DNA of 64,000 nucleotides, taken from the NCBI GenBank assembly GCA_903913915.1, contig CAIWNE010000070.1, positions 1 to 64,000 on the forward strand. The letters are read 5' to 3'. Below are positions 44,432 to 52,443 of this stretch, one piece after another; positions within the stretch are counted from its first letter, which is position 1; every line of letters begins with the position of its first letter. The stretch comes from an uncultured Opitutia bacterium. GTDB lineage: Bacteria > Verrucomicrobiota > Verrucomicrobiia > Opitutales > UBA953. The position numbers and the translations under genes are program-made. The notes beneath the pieces are model-generated. The model did not search any database. It was not told the DNA's origin and saw only the letters and a list, made by a program, of their open reading frames with translations.

Positions 44432-44443
44432 GCGGACCGCCGT

Positions 44444-44905
44444 TCAGGACCGCAGTCCCTGCACCAGTTCGAGGACCTTCGCCTCGATCTGAGGCAGGGC
44501 TTCGTCCGGGTGCGCGCAGTCGATGTCGTGCACCGTCCAGTACTCGATGCGGTCGGCCCATTCCGGGTGAGCCTGGAGCATCATGGCGTGGTGCTCGTCC
44601 TTCTTGAGGGCGATGGTCCGATGGGCCCTTTCCAGGTCTTCGCGGCGGAGCTGGGTAGGGGCCGGGCCCGTGAGGTCGAGCGGGACCCCGAGCTCACGGA
44701 GGCGCTTTTCGGTATCCCGGGAAATCAGGGTCGGCTCATCGGCCACGAGGGACGTCAGCAGCCCGCGGGAGAAGGCCCGGGCCGGGTGCCCCATCCGGGC
44801 GGCGTGCCAGTTGAAGAGGGCCTCGGCATGGCGGCTTCGGTAGAAGTTCCCCGTGCAGACGAAGAGGGTGAGGGGGCCAGAATCTGCGCTTGTGCGGTGG
44901 GGCAT
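44444..44905 (-). CDS. Low-molecular-weight protein tyrosine phosphatase family protein
   Basis: FVCTGNFYRSRHAEALFN contains the C(X)5R(S) P-loop near the N-terminus. Confidence 0.8.
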   Translation of the reverse strand: MPHRTSADSGPLTLFVCTGNFYRSRHAEALFNWHAARMGHPARAFSRGLLTSLVADEPTLISRDTEKRLRELGVPLDLTGPAPTQLRREDLERAHRTIALKKDEHHAMMLQAHPEWADRIEYWTVHDIDCAHPDEALPQIEAKVLELVQGLRS

Positions 44906-44940
44906 GCCGGGTAGAGTCCCCGCAACCTAACCTCACTGCC

Positions 44941-45189
44941 ATGGTACGCAATCTGTTCGTTCTCTCTCTCCTTTCCTTCGCTGTCGTCGGTTGCATGGGC
45001 CCCAAGAAGGGTCCGTCCCCGGTCACCGACGGCGCCGGCGACGGCAACCTCGTCCCGGCCACGCTGGCGCCGGTCGCCGCTGCTCCGGCCCTGACCCCTG
45101 ATCCGGCTCCGGCCCCCGCCGCTCCGGCCAAGAAGGCCGGCACCAAGGCCAAGGGCAAGCTCCCCCTCAACAGCACCAGCAGCAAGTAA
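44941..45189 (+). CDS. Small Ala/Pro-rich lipoprotein (82 aa)
   Basis: MVRNLFVLSLLSFAVVGCMGPKKG: lipobox VVGC; start trimmed to 44941. Confidence 0.65.
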   Translation: MVRNLFVLSLLSFAVVGCMGPKKGPSPVTDGAGDGNLVPATLAPVAAAPALTPDPAPAPAAPAKKAGTKAKGKLPLNSTSSK

Positions 45190-45199
45190 GCCGCGAGGC

Positions 45200-46141
45200 T
45201 TACATCAACGACACCTCGGTGACGAAGGTGTCGACCTGACCGGGCTCCGCGAAACGGAGCCCGTTCTTATGTTCTGGGCTGTTGGGCGGGCCCATCCAGG
45301 GTTCGACGCAGTAATACGGCGCTTCCGGGTCCGGCGTCCAGGTGACGACGCTCGCCCAGCTGCCGGGGATGGCCTCTTCGCCGACCTTGATCGTGATGTC
45401 TTCTTCGCCGGACTTCGGTCCGAAGCTGAGCGTCGCTGATTTCAGGTTGGTGAAGATGCAGTCGGAGAGGTGCGGGCTGTCGAAGCCGATGGCCTCCGCG
45501 CCCTTGAGCTCGGCGAACGGGACCAGCTTGCCGTCGGCGGCGTGGCGCCACTGTTTCTTCGAGGGGATCTTCACGACGTAGTCGCGGCGGCTCAGGCCCT
45601 TGTGCCAAGGCAGCGTGAAATAGAAGTGATGCCCCGCGCACCAGGGCAGCGGCTGGGCGTCGCGGTTCTCGAACTCGAAGGTGATGCGCAGGAACAGCTC
45701 GAGGAAGTCGAAGCGGATGCGGAAGTCGTACGCGAACGGGTAGCAGCCGCGCCCGCGCTCGTCCTGGATGAGGCGCACCACCGCGTGCTTGGGGCCGCTC
45801 TCGACGATCTCGAAGGCCGAATCGCGGGCGAAGCCGTGCTGCGGCATCGGGCGCTTCACGCCGTCCGCGGCCTTCCAGGCGAACTTCTCGCCGTCGGCGT
45901 AGTTGCGGCCCATGAACGGGAAGAGGATCGGGTTGCCGCCGCGGACGGGGCCGATCTTGTCGAGGTCCATGGGGGCGCCTTCGGGCCAGAAGAGGATCTC
46001 GCGGTGGCCCGAGGGGACGTCGAGCTTCCAGCGGAGGAGGCGCGCGCCGCGCGTCAGGCACGTCTCGTAGGTCGAGGCGCCGACCTTCCATCGTTCCATG
46101 GGCACGCCGTTCTCTTCGTAGCTCTGCATGGGCGAGAGCAA
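45200..46141 (-). CDS. Aldose 1-epimerase / hexose-6-phosphate mutarotase family protein
   Basis: LTRGARLLRWKL, GGNPILFPFMGRNY, PQHGFARDSAFEI, CAGHHFYFTLPW, WTPDPEAPYYCVEPWMGPPNS. Confidence 0.85.
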   Translation of the reverse strand: MLSPMQSYEENGVPMERWKVGASTYETCLTRGARLLRWKLDVPSGHREILFWPEGAPMDLDKIGPVRGGNPILFPFMGRNYADGEKFAWKAADGVKRPMPQHGFARDSAFEIVESGPKHAVVRLIQDERGRGCYPFAYDFRIRFDFLELFLRITFEFENRDAQPLPWCAGHHFYFTLPWHKGLSRRDYVVKIPSKKQWRHAADGKLVPFAELKGAEAIGFDSPHLSDCIFTNLKSATLSFGPKSGEEDITIKVGEEAIPGSWASVVTWTPDPEAPYYCVEPWMGPPNSPEHKNGLRFAEPGQVDTFVTEVSLM

Positions 46142-46172
46142 ACGCGGCGTCGGCCCGGTGGCAAACGCGGAC

Positions 46173-47213
46173 TTAGCCCGCGCGCTTGGCGAAGCGGTAA
46201 TGGCAGACCATCCACTCCGAGCCGCCCCGGAAGTTCCAGAGCTCGGCGCAGGCCATGAAGAACACGCGCCAGTTGGCCAGCCACGCCTTCGCCCGCTTCT
46301 CGCCGTAGGTCTGCGCGAAGATCCGGAGGACCTCCTCGCGGTGGCGGTCGGTGTTCTGCAGCCAATGCTCCGAGGTCTGGCCGTAATGGCGGCCTTCGAC
46401 CTCCCACTGCGCCTCGAGCTTCAGGTCGTCCTGGAAGCGGCTGGCGAGGCAGTTGGAGGGCATGATGCCGCCGGTGAAGAAGTGGCGCGACATCCAGTCG
46501 GTCGAGTCCTTGGCCGCGAAGTGGTAGGCGATGTCCTTGTGCGTGAAGACGTGGAAGAACAGCTTGCCGCCGGGCTTGAGCCAGCCGGCGATGCGGCGCA
46601 TGAGCTCGGCCCAGTTCTTCATGTGCTCGAACATCTCGACCGACACCACGCGGTCGAAGCGGGACGCCTCGGCGGCGAAGACGTTCATGTCGCAGGTGAG
46701 GATGCGCACGTTCCTGAAGCCGCGCCTGGCGCATTCGCCTTCGATGTGGGCGCGCTGCGAGGCGGAGTTCGAGACGCCGGTGATGCGGGCGTTCGGGTAT
46801 TTCTCGGCCATCCAGAGGGTGAGCGAGCCCCAGCCGCAGCCGAGCTCGAGGATCTCCATGCCGTCCTTGAGCTCGGCGCGGGCGCAGGTGCGGGCCAGCA
46901 TGACCTCCTCGGCCTCGCCGAGGGTCTCGCCGCCGAGCTCGTAGAAGCAGGAGGAGTATTTCAGGCGCGGTCCGAGGCAGAGCTTATAGAACGCGGCCGG
47001 CACTTCGTAGTGCTGTTCGTTCGCCGCCTGGGTCTCGATCGCCACGGGGAGCTTGCGGAGCTCGGCGGCGAAGGCGTCGACCTTCGCGAAGCGTTCGGCC
47101 GCGGATTCCGGACGCTCGTCGGCGAGGCGCTGCTTCAGCAGGCGGCGGATTCCCCAGCGGATCACGGAGTCCGGGAGGATGTCCTTCTCGATGAGCGTGT
47201 CGATCAGCGGCAT
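46173..47213 (-). CDS. Cyclopropane-fatty-acyl-phospholipid synthase family SAM methyltransferase
   Basis: NEQHYEVPAAFYKLCLGPRLKYSSCFY, LELGCGWGSLTLWMAEKYPNARITGVSNSASQR, VSVEMFEHMKNW, GGIMPSNCL. Confidence 0.9.
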   Translation of the reverse strand: MPLIDTLIEKDILPDSVIRWGIRRLLKQRLADERPESAAERFAKVDAFAAELRKLPVAIETQAANEQHYEVPAAFYKLCLGPRLKYSSCFYELGGETLGEAEEVMLARTCARAELKDGMEILELGCGWGSLTLWMAEKYPNARITGVSNSASQRAHIEGECARRGFRNVRILTCDMNVFAAEASRFDRVVSVEMFEHMKNWAELMRRIAGWLKPGGKLFFHVFTHKDIAYHFAAKDSTDWMSRHFFTGGIMPSNCLASRFQDDLKLEAQWEVEGRHYGQTSEHWLQNTDRHREEVLRIFAQTYGEKRAKAWLANWRVFFMACAELWNFRGGSEWMVCHYRFAKRAG

Positions 47214-47265
47214 GGCGACACCTTGTGCGGCGTCCGCCCCGCTGGCAATCCGCCGCGGCGGAAAA

Positions 47266-48081
47266 TCAGCGACGGGGCGGACGGGGCCAGAAGGCCGGCA
47301 CGCGCGCCTGGTAGTCGGCGTAGGCCGGACCCTTCGACGTCAGGAGCTGCTGCTCCGTGAGCGGGATGCCGGTGACGCGGTTCAGGAAATAATACATCAG
47401 CACGACGCAGAACAGCCCGGGGAGGCCGCGGAACTCGGCGTTGTAGCTCATCAGCAGGAAGCCGACCCAGACGAGCCATTCGCCGAAGTAGTTGGGGTGG
47501 CGGCTCCAGGCCCAGAGGCCGCGTTCGCAGACCTGGCCCTTGTTGGCCGGGTCCTTCTTGAAGGACGCCAGCTGGGCGTCCGCGACGGCCTCGATGAGGA
47601 CGGCCAGGGCCGCCACGCCGAGTCCGACCCAGTGGATCGGGCGCGTCGGGCCGGTGGCGCCGGCGGGGCTCGACGACAGCAGGGGCAGGCAGAGGAGCGT
47701 GAGCGCCGCGGCCTGGACGAAATAGAAATAGGCCATCTGCGCGGCCATGCCTTCGCCGTGCTCCGCCCGCATCTTCAGGTAGCGGCCGTCTTCGCGGTCG
47801 AGGTGGCCGAGCACGCGGATCGCGAGGTGGGTGCCGAGGCGCAGGCTCCAGAGCGTCGTCGCGACGGCCATGAGCACGCCTTGCCCACCCATCGGCAGCC
47901 CGAACCAGTGGAGGTAGAGCATGCGCAGGGCGACGCCCGCGAAGCCGAAGGACCAGAGGACGTCGACGATCGACCAGTTATCGAGCTTCTTGGCGACGAG
48001 CCAGCAGGCGGCGAAGCAGACGCTGGAGAACCAGAGGAGCACGAACGCGTCGTAGCCGAGGGCGAAGAGAGGGCTGCTCAT
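47266..48081 (-). CDS. DUF1295 (steroid 5-alpha-reductase-like) membrane protein
   Basis: LWAWSRHPNYFGEWLVWVGFLLM and GIPLTEQQLLTSKGPAYADYQARVPAFWPRPP. Confidence 0.88.
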   Translation of the reverse strand: MSSPLFALGYDAFVLLWFSSVCFAACWLVAKKLDNWSIVDVLWSFGFAGVALRMLYLHWFGLPMGGQGVLMAVATTLWSLRLGTHLAIRVLGHLDREDGRYLKMRAEHGEGMAAQMAYFYFVQAAALTLLCLPLLSSSPAGATGPTRPIHWVGLGVAALAVLIEAVADAQLASFKKDPANKGQVCERGLWAWSRHPNYFGEWLVWVGFLLMSYNAEFRGLPGLFCVVLMYYFLNRVTGIPLTEQQLLTSKGPAYADYQARVPAFWPRPPRR

Positions 48082-48557
48082 GGGGCGGAAGGCTTGGGGA
48101 GCACGCGGCGGAAGACCGCGCGCAAGGCGAAGTTCAGGAGCCAGGCGGCGGCCGGGACGACGATCAGCCAGCCGATGATGCCGTGCACGTAGGCCATCCC
48201 GAACTTCTGCACGAAGCCGCCGAACGAACGGCTGAACTCGTCGACGATCGCCGAGGGCGAAAGCGGGACATGCTCGGCGCCGGTGACCGTCTCGCCCAGA
48301 CGGACGAACGGCACGATCAGAATGATCTGCAACGGGTAGCTGACATGGTTGATCACCTGCATCACCACGTGGTTGAGGCGGAAGAGCCGGCCGGCGACGA
48401 TGCAGCCGACGGTCGTCGTGCCGATGATCGGGTTGATCGCGATGGCCAGGCTGACCGTCACCGCCGCGGCCACCGCCTCCGGGGTCGCGCCTTGGCGGAG
48501 TTCCGCGACGAGCGGATCACGCACCTTGCGGCGAAGCCAATCGGAGACGCGTCCCAT
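48078..48557 (-). CDS. DUF2062 domain membrane protein
   Basis: GATPEAVAAAVTVSLAIAINPIIGTTTVGCIVAGRLFRLNHVVMQVINHVSYPLQ pattern; 4-bp overlap with the DUF1295 gene. Confidence 0.8.
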   Translation of the reverse strand: MGRVSDWLRRKVRDPLVAELRQGATPEAVAAAVTVSLAIAINPIIGTTTVGCIVAGRLFRLNHVVMQVINHVSYPLQIILIVPFVRLGETVTGAEHVPLSPSAIVDEFSRSFGGFVQKFGMAYVHGIIGWLIVVPAAAWLLNFALRAVFRRVLPKPSAP

Positions 48558-48941
48558 TCAGGCGACCTTACGCGTGAAGAAGACCTTGCCAAGGTCGGTC
48601 TCGCCCTTGGCGCCGAAGAGGCAGAGCAGCGCGTAGCCCGCGATGGCGAAGTTGCCGAGGGTCAGCAAGGCCGCCAGCCAGCCCAGGCGGGCGACGACGG
48701 TGCGTTCGCGCCAGGCGACGTAGAGCCAGAAGGCGAGGAAGCCGAAATAGGCGTAGAACATCGTGGCGAGACCCCACGGCTCGGAGCAGACGGTCACGTA
48801 GCCGCCGAGGACGTTGAGGCCCTTGCCGGCATACTGAGGCAGCGAGGTGATCGACGGCGCCGTACACGCGTACCAAGACACCCAGGTCATGGCGACGAGC
48901 ACGAGGATGAAGTAGACGGTCAGGGTGCGGCGGAGGGGCAT
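48558..48941 (-). CDS. Small integral membrane protein (possibly DUF1475-like)
   Basis: RRTLTVYFILVLVAMTWVSWYAC... several TM segments; directly abuts the DUF2062 gene. Confidence 0.65.
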   Translation of the reverse strand: MPLRRTLTVYFILVLVAMTWVSWYACTAPSITSLPQYAGKGLNVLGGYVTVCSEPWGLATMFYAYFGFLAFWLYVAWRERTVVARLGWLAALLTLGNFAIAGYALLCLFGAKGETDLGKVFFTRKVA

Positions 48942-48981
48942 GGGCTGAAGGTGACGGGGAAGGGGAGAAAGGCAAACAGGC

Positions 48982-49137
48982 TAGGGGGAGGACTGAGTCG
49001 ATGACGGCATTGAGGACTGAATTGAGGGCTGAATGGATGACGCAAACTTCGGGATGAAGGACGCCATTTCAGGTCCCGGGTCTCGGTCATCGGGTGTCAG
49101 GTTTTCAGGTTCCGGTACAGGTGTCGGGCAATGCATC
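48982..49137 (+). repeat. GAGGACTGA/GAGGGCTGAATGG words plus CAGGT module
   Basis: gaggactgagtcgatgacggcattgaggactgaattgagggctgaatggatgacgcaaacttcggg...ttcaggtcccgggtctcggtcatcgggtgtcagg. Confidence 0.7.
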
Positions 49138-49350
49138 TTCAGGGACCTGGACTTCAGGTAGGGACGGCTCTCCGAGCCGTCCGTCCGCAAGAATATGGCG
49201 GGCTCGGAGAGCCACGCCCTACCCCGAGGCAGCGAGGAAAGCACGTGGTGCCGTCCCTGCCTCAATACAGGCGGATGCGATGTCATCGCATCCTTGCCAA
49301 GGCAACTGCTTCGCAGCGGTTCACCATGCCAGCAGTCCCCTCGCGACGCG
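49137..49350 (+). repeat. ~215-bp composite intergenic repeat, copy B
   Basis: Near-duplicate of 39754-39969; shares all embedded palindromes in the same order. Confidence 0.85.
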
Positions 49351-49361
49351 TTGCGTCGCGC

Positions 49362-51296
49362 TTAGAATGCGCGGCGGATGCTGAGGGCGGCGGAGAGGTC
49401 GGACGAAGGGCCGACGCCCGCGGCGTGGAGCGAGAGGTTCAGCAGTGTGTCGGCGGACAGCTTGTGGTCCACGTCGAAGCCGAAGCGGGCCTGGTTGGCG
49501 GTCGGCGCAATGCCGGGGGCCGTCAGCGTGCCTAACGTGGAGCTGGTGGCGGTGAGGCCGGCGCCGGCTCCGTCGAAGCGATGGATCCACTCGGCGGTGA
49601 AGAGCAGGGTGGTGCTGGGCGAGGCCACGTGCTTCGCGGTGAGGCCGAGGCGGCCTTCCTGGGCGGTATGCGCCTGGTCGGCGAAGCGCGCCGGGAACGC
49701 GCCGCCGGTTTCGGCATAGGCGTCGGCGGTCGTGCGCGTGAGCGTGAACGAAGCGAAGGGCGACACGGAGACGGGGCTGACGAACTGCTGGGCCGGTCCG
49801 TCGTAGCGGAGGCGGACGCTCGAGGTCTTCACGCCGGTGCTCCCGCCGGAATGGTCGACGCCGCTGCCCGTATCGTAGCCGCGGCGGGTGTCGGCGGTGT
49901 AGTCGCCGTACATCACGACGAGCGACACGATGCTCTCCTTGTCGGGGAGGCGATAGTCGCCTTCGGCGAGAAGGTAATTGCCGGAGATGCTGGCGGAACC
50001 GTCGTAGGGAAGGTCCTGGTTGAGCGAGGCGTGGCCGGCGGCTAAGCCGAAGACGAAGTCGCCGTAGGCTTGGCTCACGCCGATCTCTCCGGAGGTGAGG
50101 TGGCTGTCGGTCTGGCGCGAGGAAGCGCCGAAGTCGCCCGTGGCCCAGGCCTGGCTCTGCTTGCCCATGCTGTCATAGGACATCAGCGGGCGGTGGTGCG
50201 CGCCTTCGAGCGGCTGGGCGCTGAGGCCGGTGGTCATCGCCAGCACGGCGTTCGGGCCGTTGAGCGAGCCGAGCCACACTTCGGCGTCGAGCATCGTCAG
50301 GTTGGCGTAGGCGAAGGCATGCGTATAGCCGCCCGTCACGGTGCTGAAGCCGACGATCACCCTGCCGTCGTCCGACACGCCCGTGGCGTCCGAACTCGTG
50401 CCGCCGGGCAGCGTGCCGAGGTCGGTCATCGTGCCGGACTGATAGACGAAGGCGTGGTTTTGCGAGCCGGCCGTCAGGCTCTGGCCGACGATCACCGAGC
50501 CGTCGAAAGACACGGCGCGCGCCACGGAGGAGAAGCCGCCGAGGCTGCCGAGGGAGATGAGCCCGCCGGCGACGGTGTGCTTGAACGCTAGGGGGTTGCT
50601 CGAAGCGTCGTCGAACTGCCCGACCGTCACGAGTCCGTTACCAGAAACGGCGAAGGCCTTGGTGAACGTCCCGCCGGCGACAGGCAGGATCGGGGTCAGG
50701 GTCGTGCCGACGTAACGGAAGCCCTGCACGTTGCCGCTAGCGTCGGTCATCCAGCCCACGATGACGCCCCCGTCCTGCGAGACGCCCGTGGCGAACGAAT
50801 CCTGGTAGGCGTTCACCGGCAGAGGCGTGATGGCCACCATGCCGCCGCCGCTGGTCCACTTGAAGGCCACTTCGGCGACGGTGTCGAAGCTGTTGCCGAC
50901 GATGGTGGAGCCGTCGCGAGAGATCGCGAGGGCGTTCGAGGTCCCGAATCCGAAGTCGCCGAGCGCGGTAGCAGTGCCCCCCGAGAACTTGAACGCTTGG
51001 TCGGGTCCGCCGAGGAACGACGCCGTCCCGACAATCGTGCCGTTGGCGGAGATGCCCGTGGCATAAGAACCGGCGCCGAGGCCGAGGTCATGGTAGCCGG
51101 TCGAATCGAAGGAACAGGCCGAGCCCAGGTTGCTGACGATGTTCGAGGAGCCGACTCCCGTGAGTCCGTCGGCCGCGACGCCGAAGGCGCGGGTGCTCTT
51201 CAGGGGGTTGCCCGAAGGATGGGCGTCGAGCAGGTCGGCGGCGTGGAGGGAGACGGTGGTCGCGGCGAGGAGGGTGAGTTTGGAGAAGGTGCGCAT
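49362..51296 (-). CDS. HAF-repeat autotransporter
   Basis: Repeated AFKxxxGGxxxLGxLGG...AxxVSxDGxVIVGxS units, then a C-terminal beta-barrel region ending FDVDHKLSADTLLNLSLHAAGVGPSSDLSAALSIRRAF. Confidence 0.9.
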   Translation of the reverse strand: MRTFSKLTLLAATTVSLHAADLLDAHPSGNPLKSTRAFGVAADGLTGVGSSNIVSNLGSACSFDSTGYHDLGLGAGSYATGISANGTIVGTASFLGGPDQAFKFSGGTATALGDFGFGTSNALAISRDGSTIVGNSFDTVAEVAFKWTSGGGMVAITPLPVNAYQDSFATGVSQDGGVIVGWMTDASGNVQGFRYVGTTLTPILPVAGGTFTKAFAVSGNGLVTVGQFDDASSNPLAFKHTVAGGLISLGSLGGFSSVARAVSFDGSVIVGQSLTAGSQNHAFVYQSGTMTDLGTLPGGTSSDATGVSDDGRVIVGFSTVTGGYTHAFAYANLTMLDAEVWLGSLNGPNAVLAMTTGLSAQPLEGAHHRPLMSYDSMGKQSQAWATGDFGASSRQTDSHLTSGEIGVSQAYGDFVFGLAAGHASLNQDLPYDGSASISGNYLLAEGDYRLPDKESIVSLVVMYGDYTADTRRGYDTGSGVDHSGGSTGVKTSSVRLRYDGPAQQFVSPVSVSPFASFTLTRTTADAYAETGGAFPARFADQAHTAQEGRLGLTAKHVASPSTTLLFTAEWIHRFDGAGAGLTATSSTLGTLTAPGIAPTANQARFGFDVDHKLSADTLLNLSLHAAGVGPSSDLSAALSIRRAF

Positions 51297-51395
51297 GAGG
51301 AGGGGAGACGCGGTGAGCGGTTGGCGGTGTGGAATGCAGGGCAGGTGGGGACGTAAGGTATTCTTTACGCTCTGACGGGGCGGGCAACCGGAAAG

Positions 51396-51416
51396 CCCCT
51401 AGCTCGAGCCTAGGGG
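51396..51416 (-). terminator. Candidate terminator hairpin downstream of the 51424-52443 gene
   Basis: CCCCTAG-CTCGAGC-CTAGGGG; minus strand continues CTTT. Confidence 0.5.
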
Positions 51417-51423
51417 GAGGGCC

Positions 51424-52443
51424 TCAGGGTTCGTAGGACCGGTAGCGCTCCAGGTCGGGCCCAGGGGTGTCCGGGCCAGGTCGCAGCAGGTTCGTTTTCA
51501 TGTCATGGGCCAGCCGCGGGTCGTCCGGCATCGGGTTGTAATAATATCGGAACGCGACCACGCCGAAGTCGTGACGGACCGCCCGCTGGATCTTGGCGTA
51601 GTGCGCGGAGATGATCCTGCCGTCCGGCCCCACCTTGGTGCGCACGCGGAGGAAGTAGCCGACGAAGTCGTCCCGCGTGTCAGGTAAGGGCAGGGTGGCG
51701 TAAGGTAGTTCCAGCTGCATCGCATAGCCTTCGAGCGGCGCGGTGGCCGGCATCTTCAGGAGGCAATAAGGCCAGAACGCCGGCGAGCGAAGGATGCCGC
51801 TTCCGGATCCTTCGCACCGGAGCCGGGTGACGCCGCGGAATGAGCCATACAGGGCGTCGAATTCCTCTTCGGAAAAACGCGCGTGATCTTTGTCATGGCG
51901 GTAACGTTCGATCGTCCGCTCGGACTGGGTCCACCCGATCCGCTCTCCTTCGTTCCAGAAGCTGATGTCGGCGACCTCGCCCTTGCCCCACGGTCGGACG
52001 ACATCGCCGAGGGCGAGGTCGAAGCCGACCCAGGTCTTGGTCGGCAGCCGTCCGTCTGCTCGCCGCAGGCTCACTTCCTTGTAGCATAAAGGAATGCCGG
52101 CCACCTGGCGTGGCAGGGTTAGGATATAGGATGGCTCCGAGGGCACCTTGCCTAGCCCGTGGAGTTCGCCGAGGTCGGCGTCGTAATGGCCGGGCAGGGA
52201 TGCGCGGAGCCGGACCAGGCACATGTCATCGTCGGCCTTGAACCGGAAGACGCCCTGGGCGTCGGTCTTTCCCTCGAACGTCCGCATGCTGGCATCGCGC
52301 GGATCGTTCATGCGGCCGAACAGCGCCAGCATCGCGACGTCGGAGAGCGGCCGGTTTGCTTCATCGACGACGGTGGCGGCGTAGTCTCGGCCCATGAGCG
52401 GAAGCCCGAAGAGCGTGAGCAGGAGGAGCGCAGATAGTCTCAT
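51424..52443 (-). CDS. Secreted hypothetical protein with N-terminal carboxypeptidase-regulatory/Ig-like fold segment
   Basis: Signal MRLSALLLLTLFGLPLMG; ATVVDEANRPLSDVAMLALFG...GKTDAQGVFRFKA; 4-bp overlap with the upstream gene. Confidence 0.7.
   Translation of the reverse strand: MRLSALLLLTLFGLPLMGRDYAATVVDEANRPLSDVAMLALFGRMNDPRDASMRTFEGKTDAQGVFRFKADDDMCLVRLRASLPGHYDADLGELHGLGKVPSEPSYILTLPRQVAGIPLCYKEVSLRRADGRLPTKTWVGFDLALGDVVRPWGKGEVADISFWNEGERIGWTQSERTIERYRHDKDHARFSEEEFDALYGSFRGVTRLRCEGSGSGILRSPAFWPYCLLKMPATAPLEGYAMQLELPYATLPLPDTRDDFVGYFLRVRTKVGPDGRIISAHYAKIQRAVRHDFGVVAFRYYYNPMPDDPRLAHDMKTNLLRPGPDTPGPDLERYRSYEP

Noticed and set aside
45240-45265. GGGCTCCGCGAAACGGAGCCC hairpin
   Set aside because: Lies within the coding sequence of the aldose epimerase; may be incidental, no supporting T-tract.
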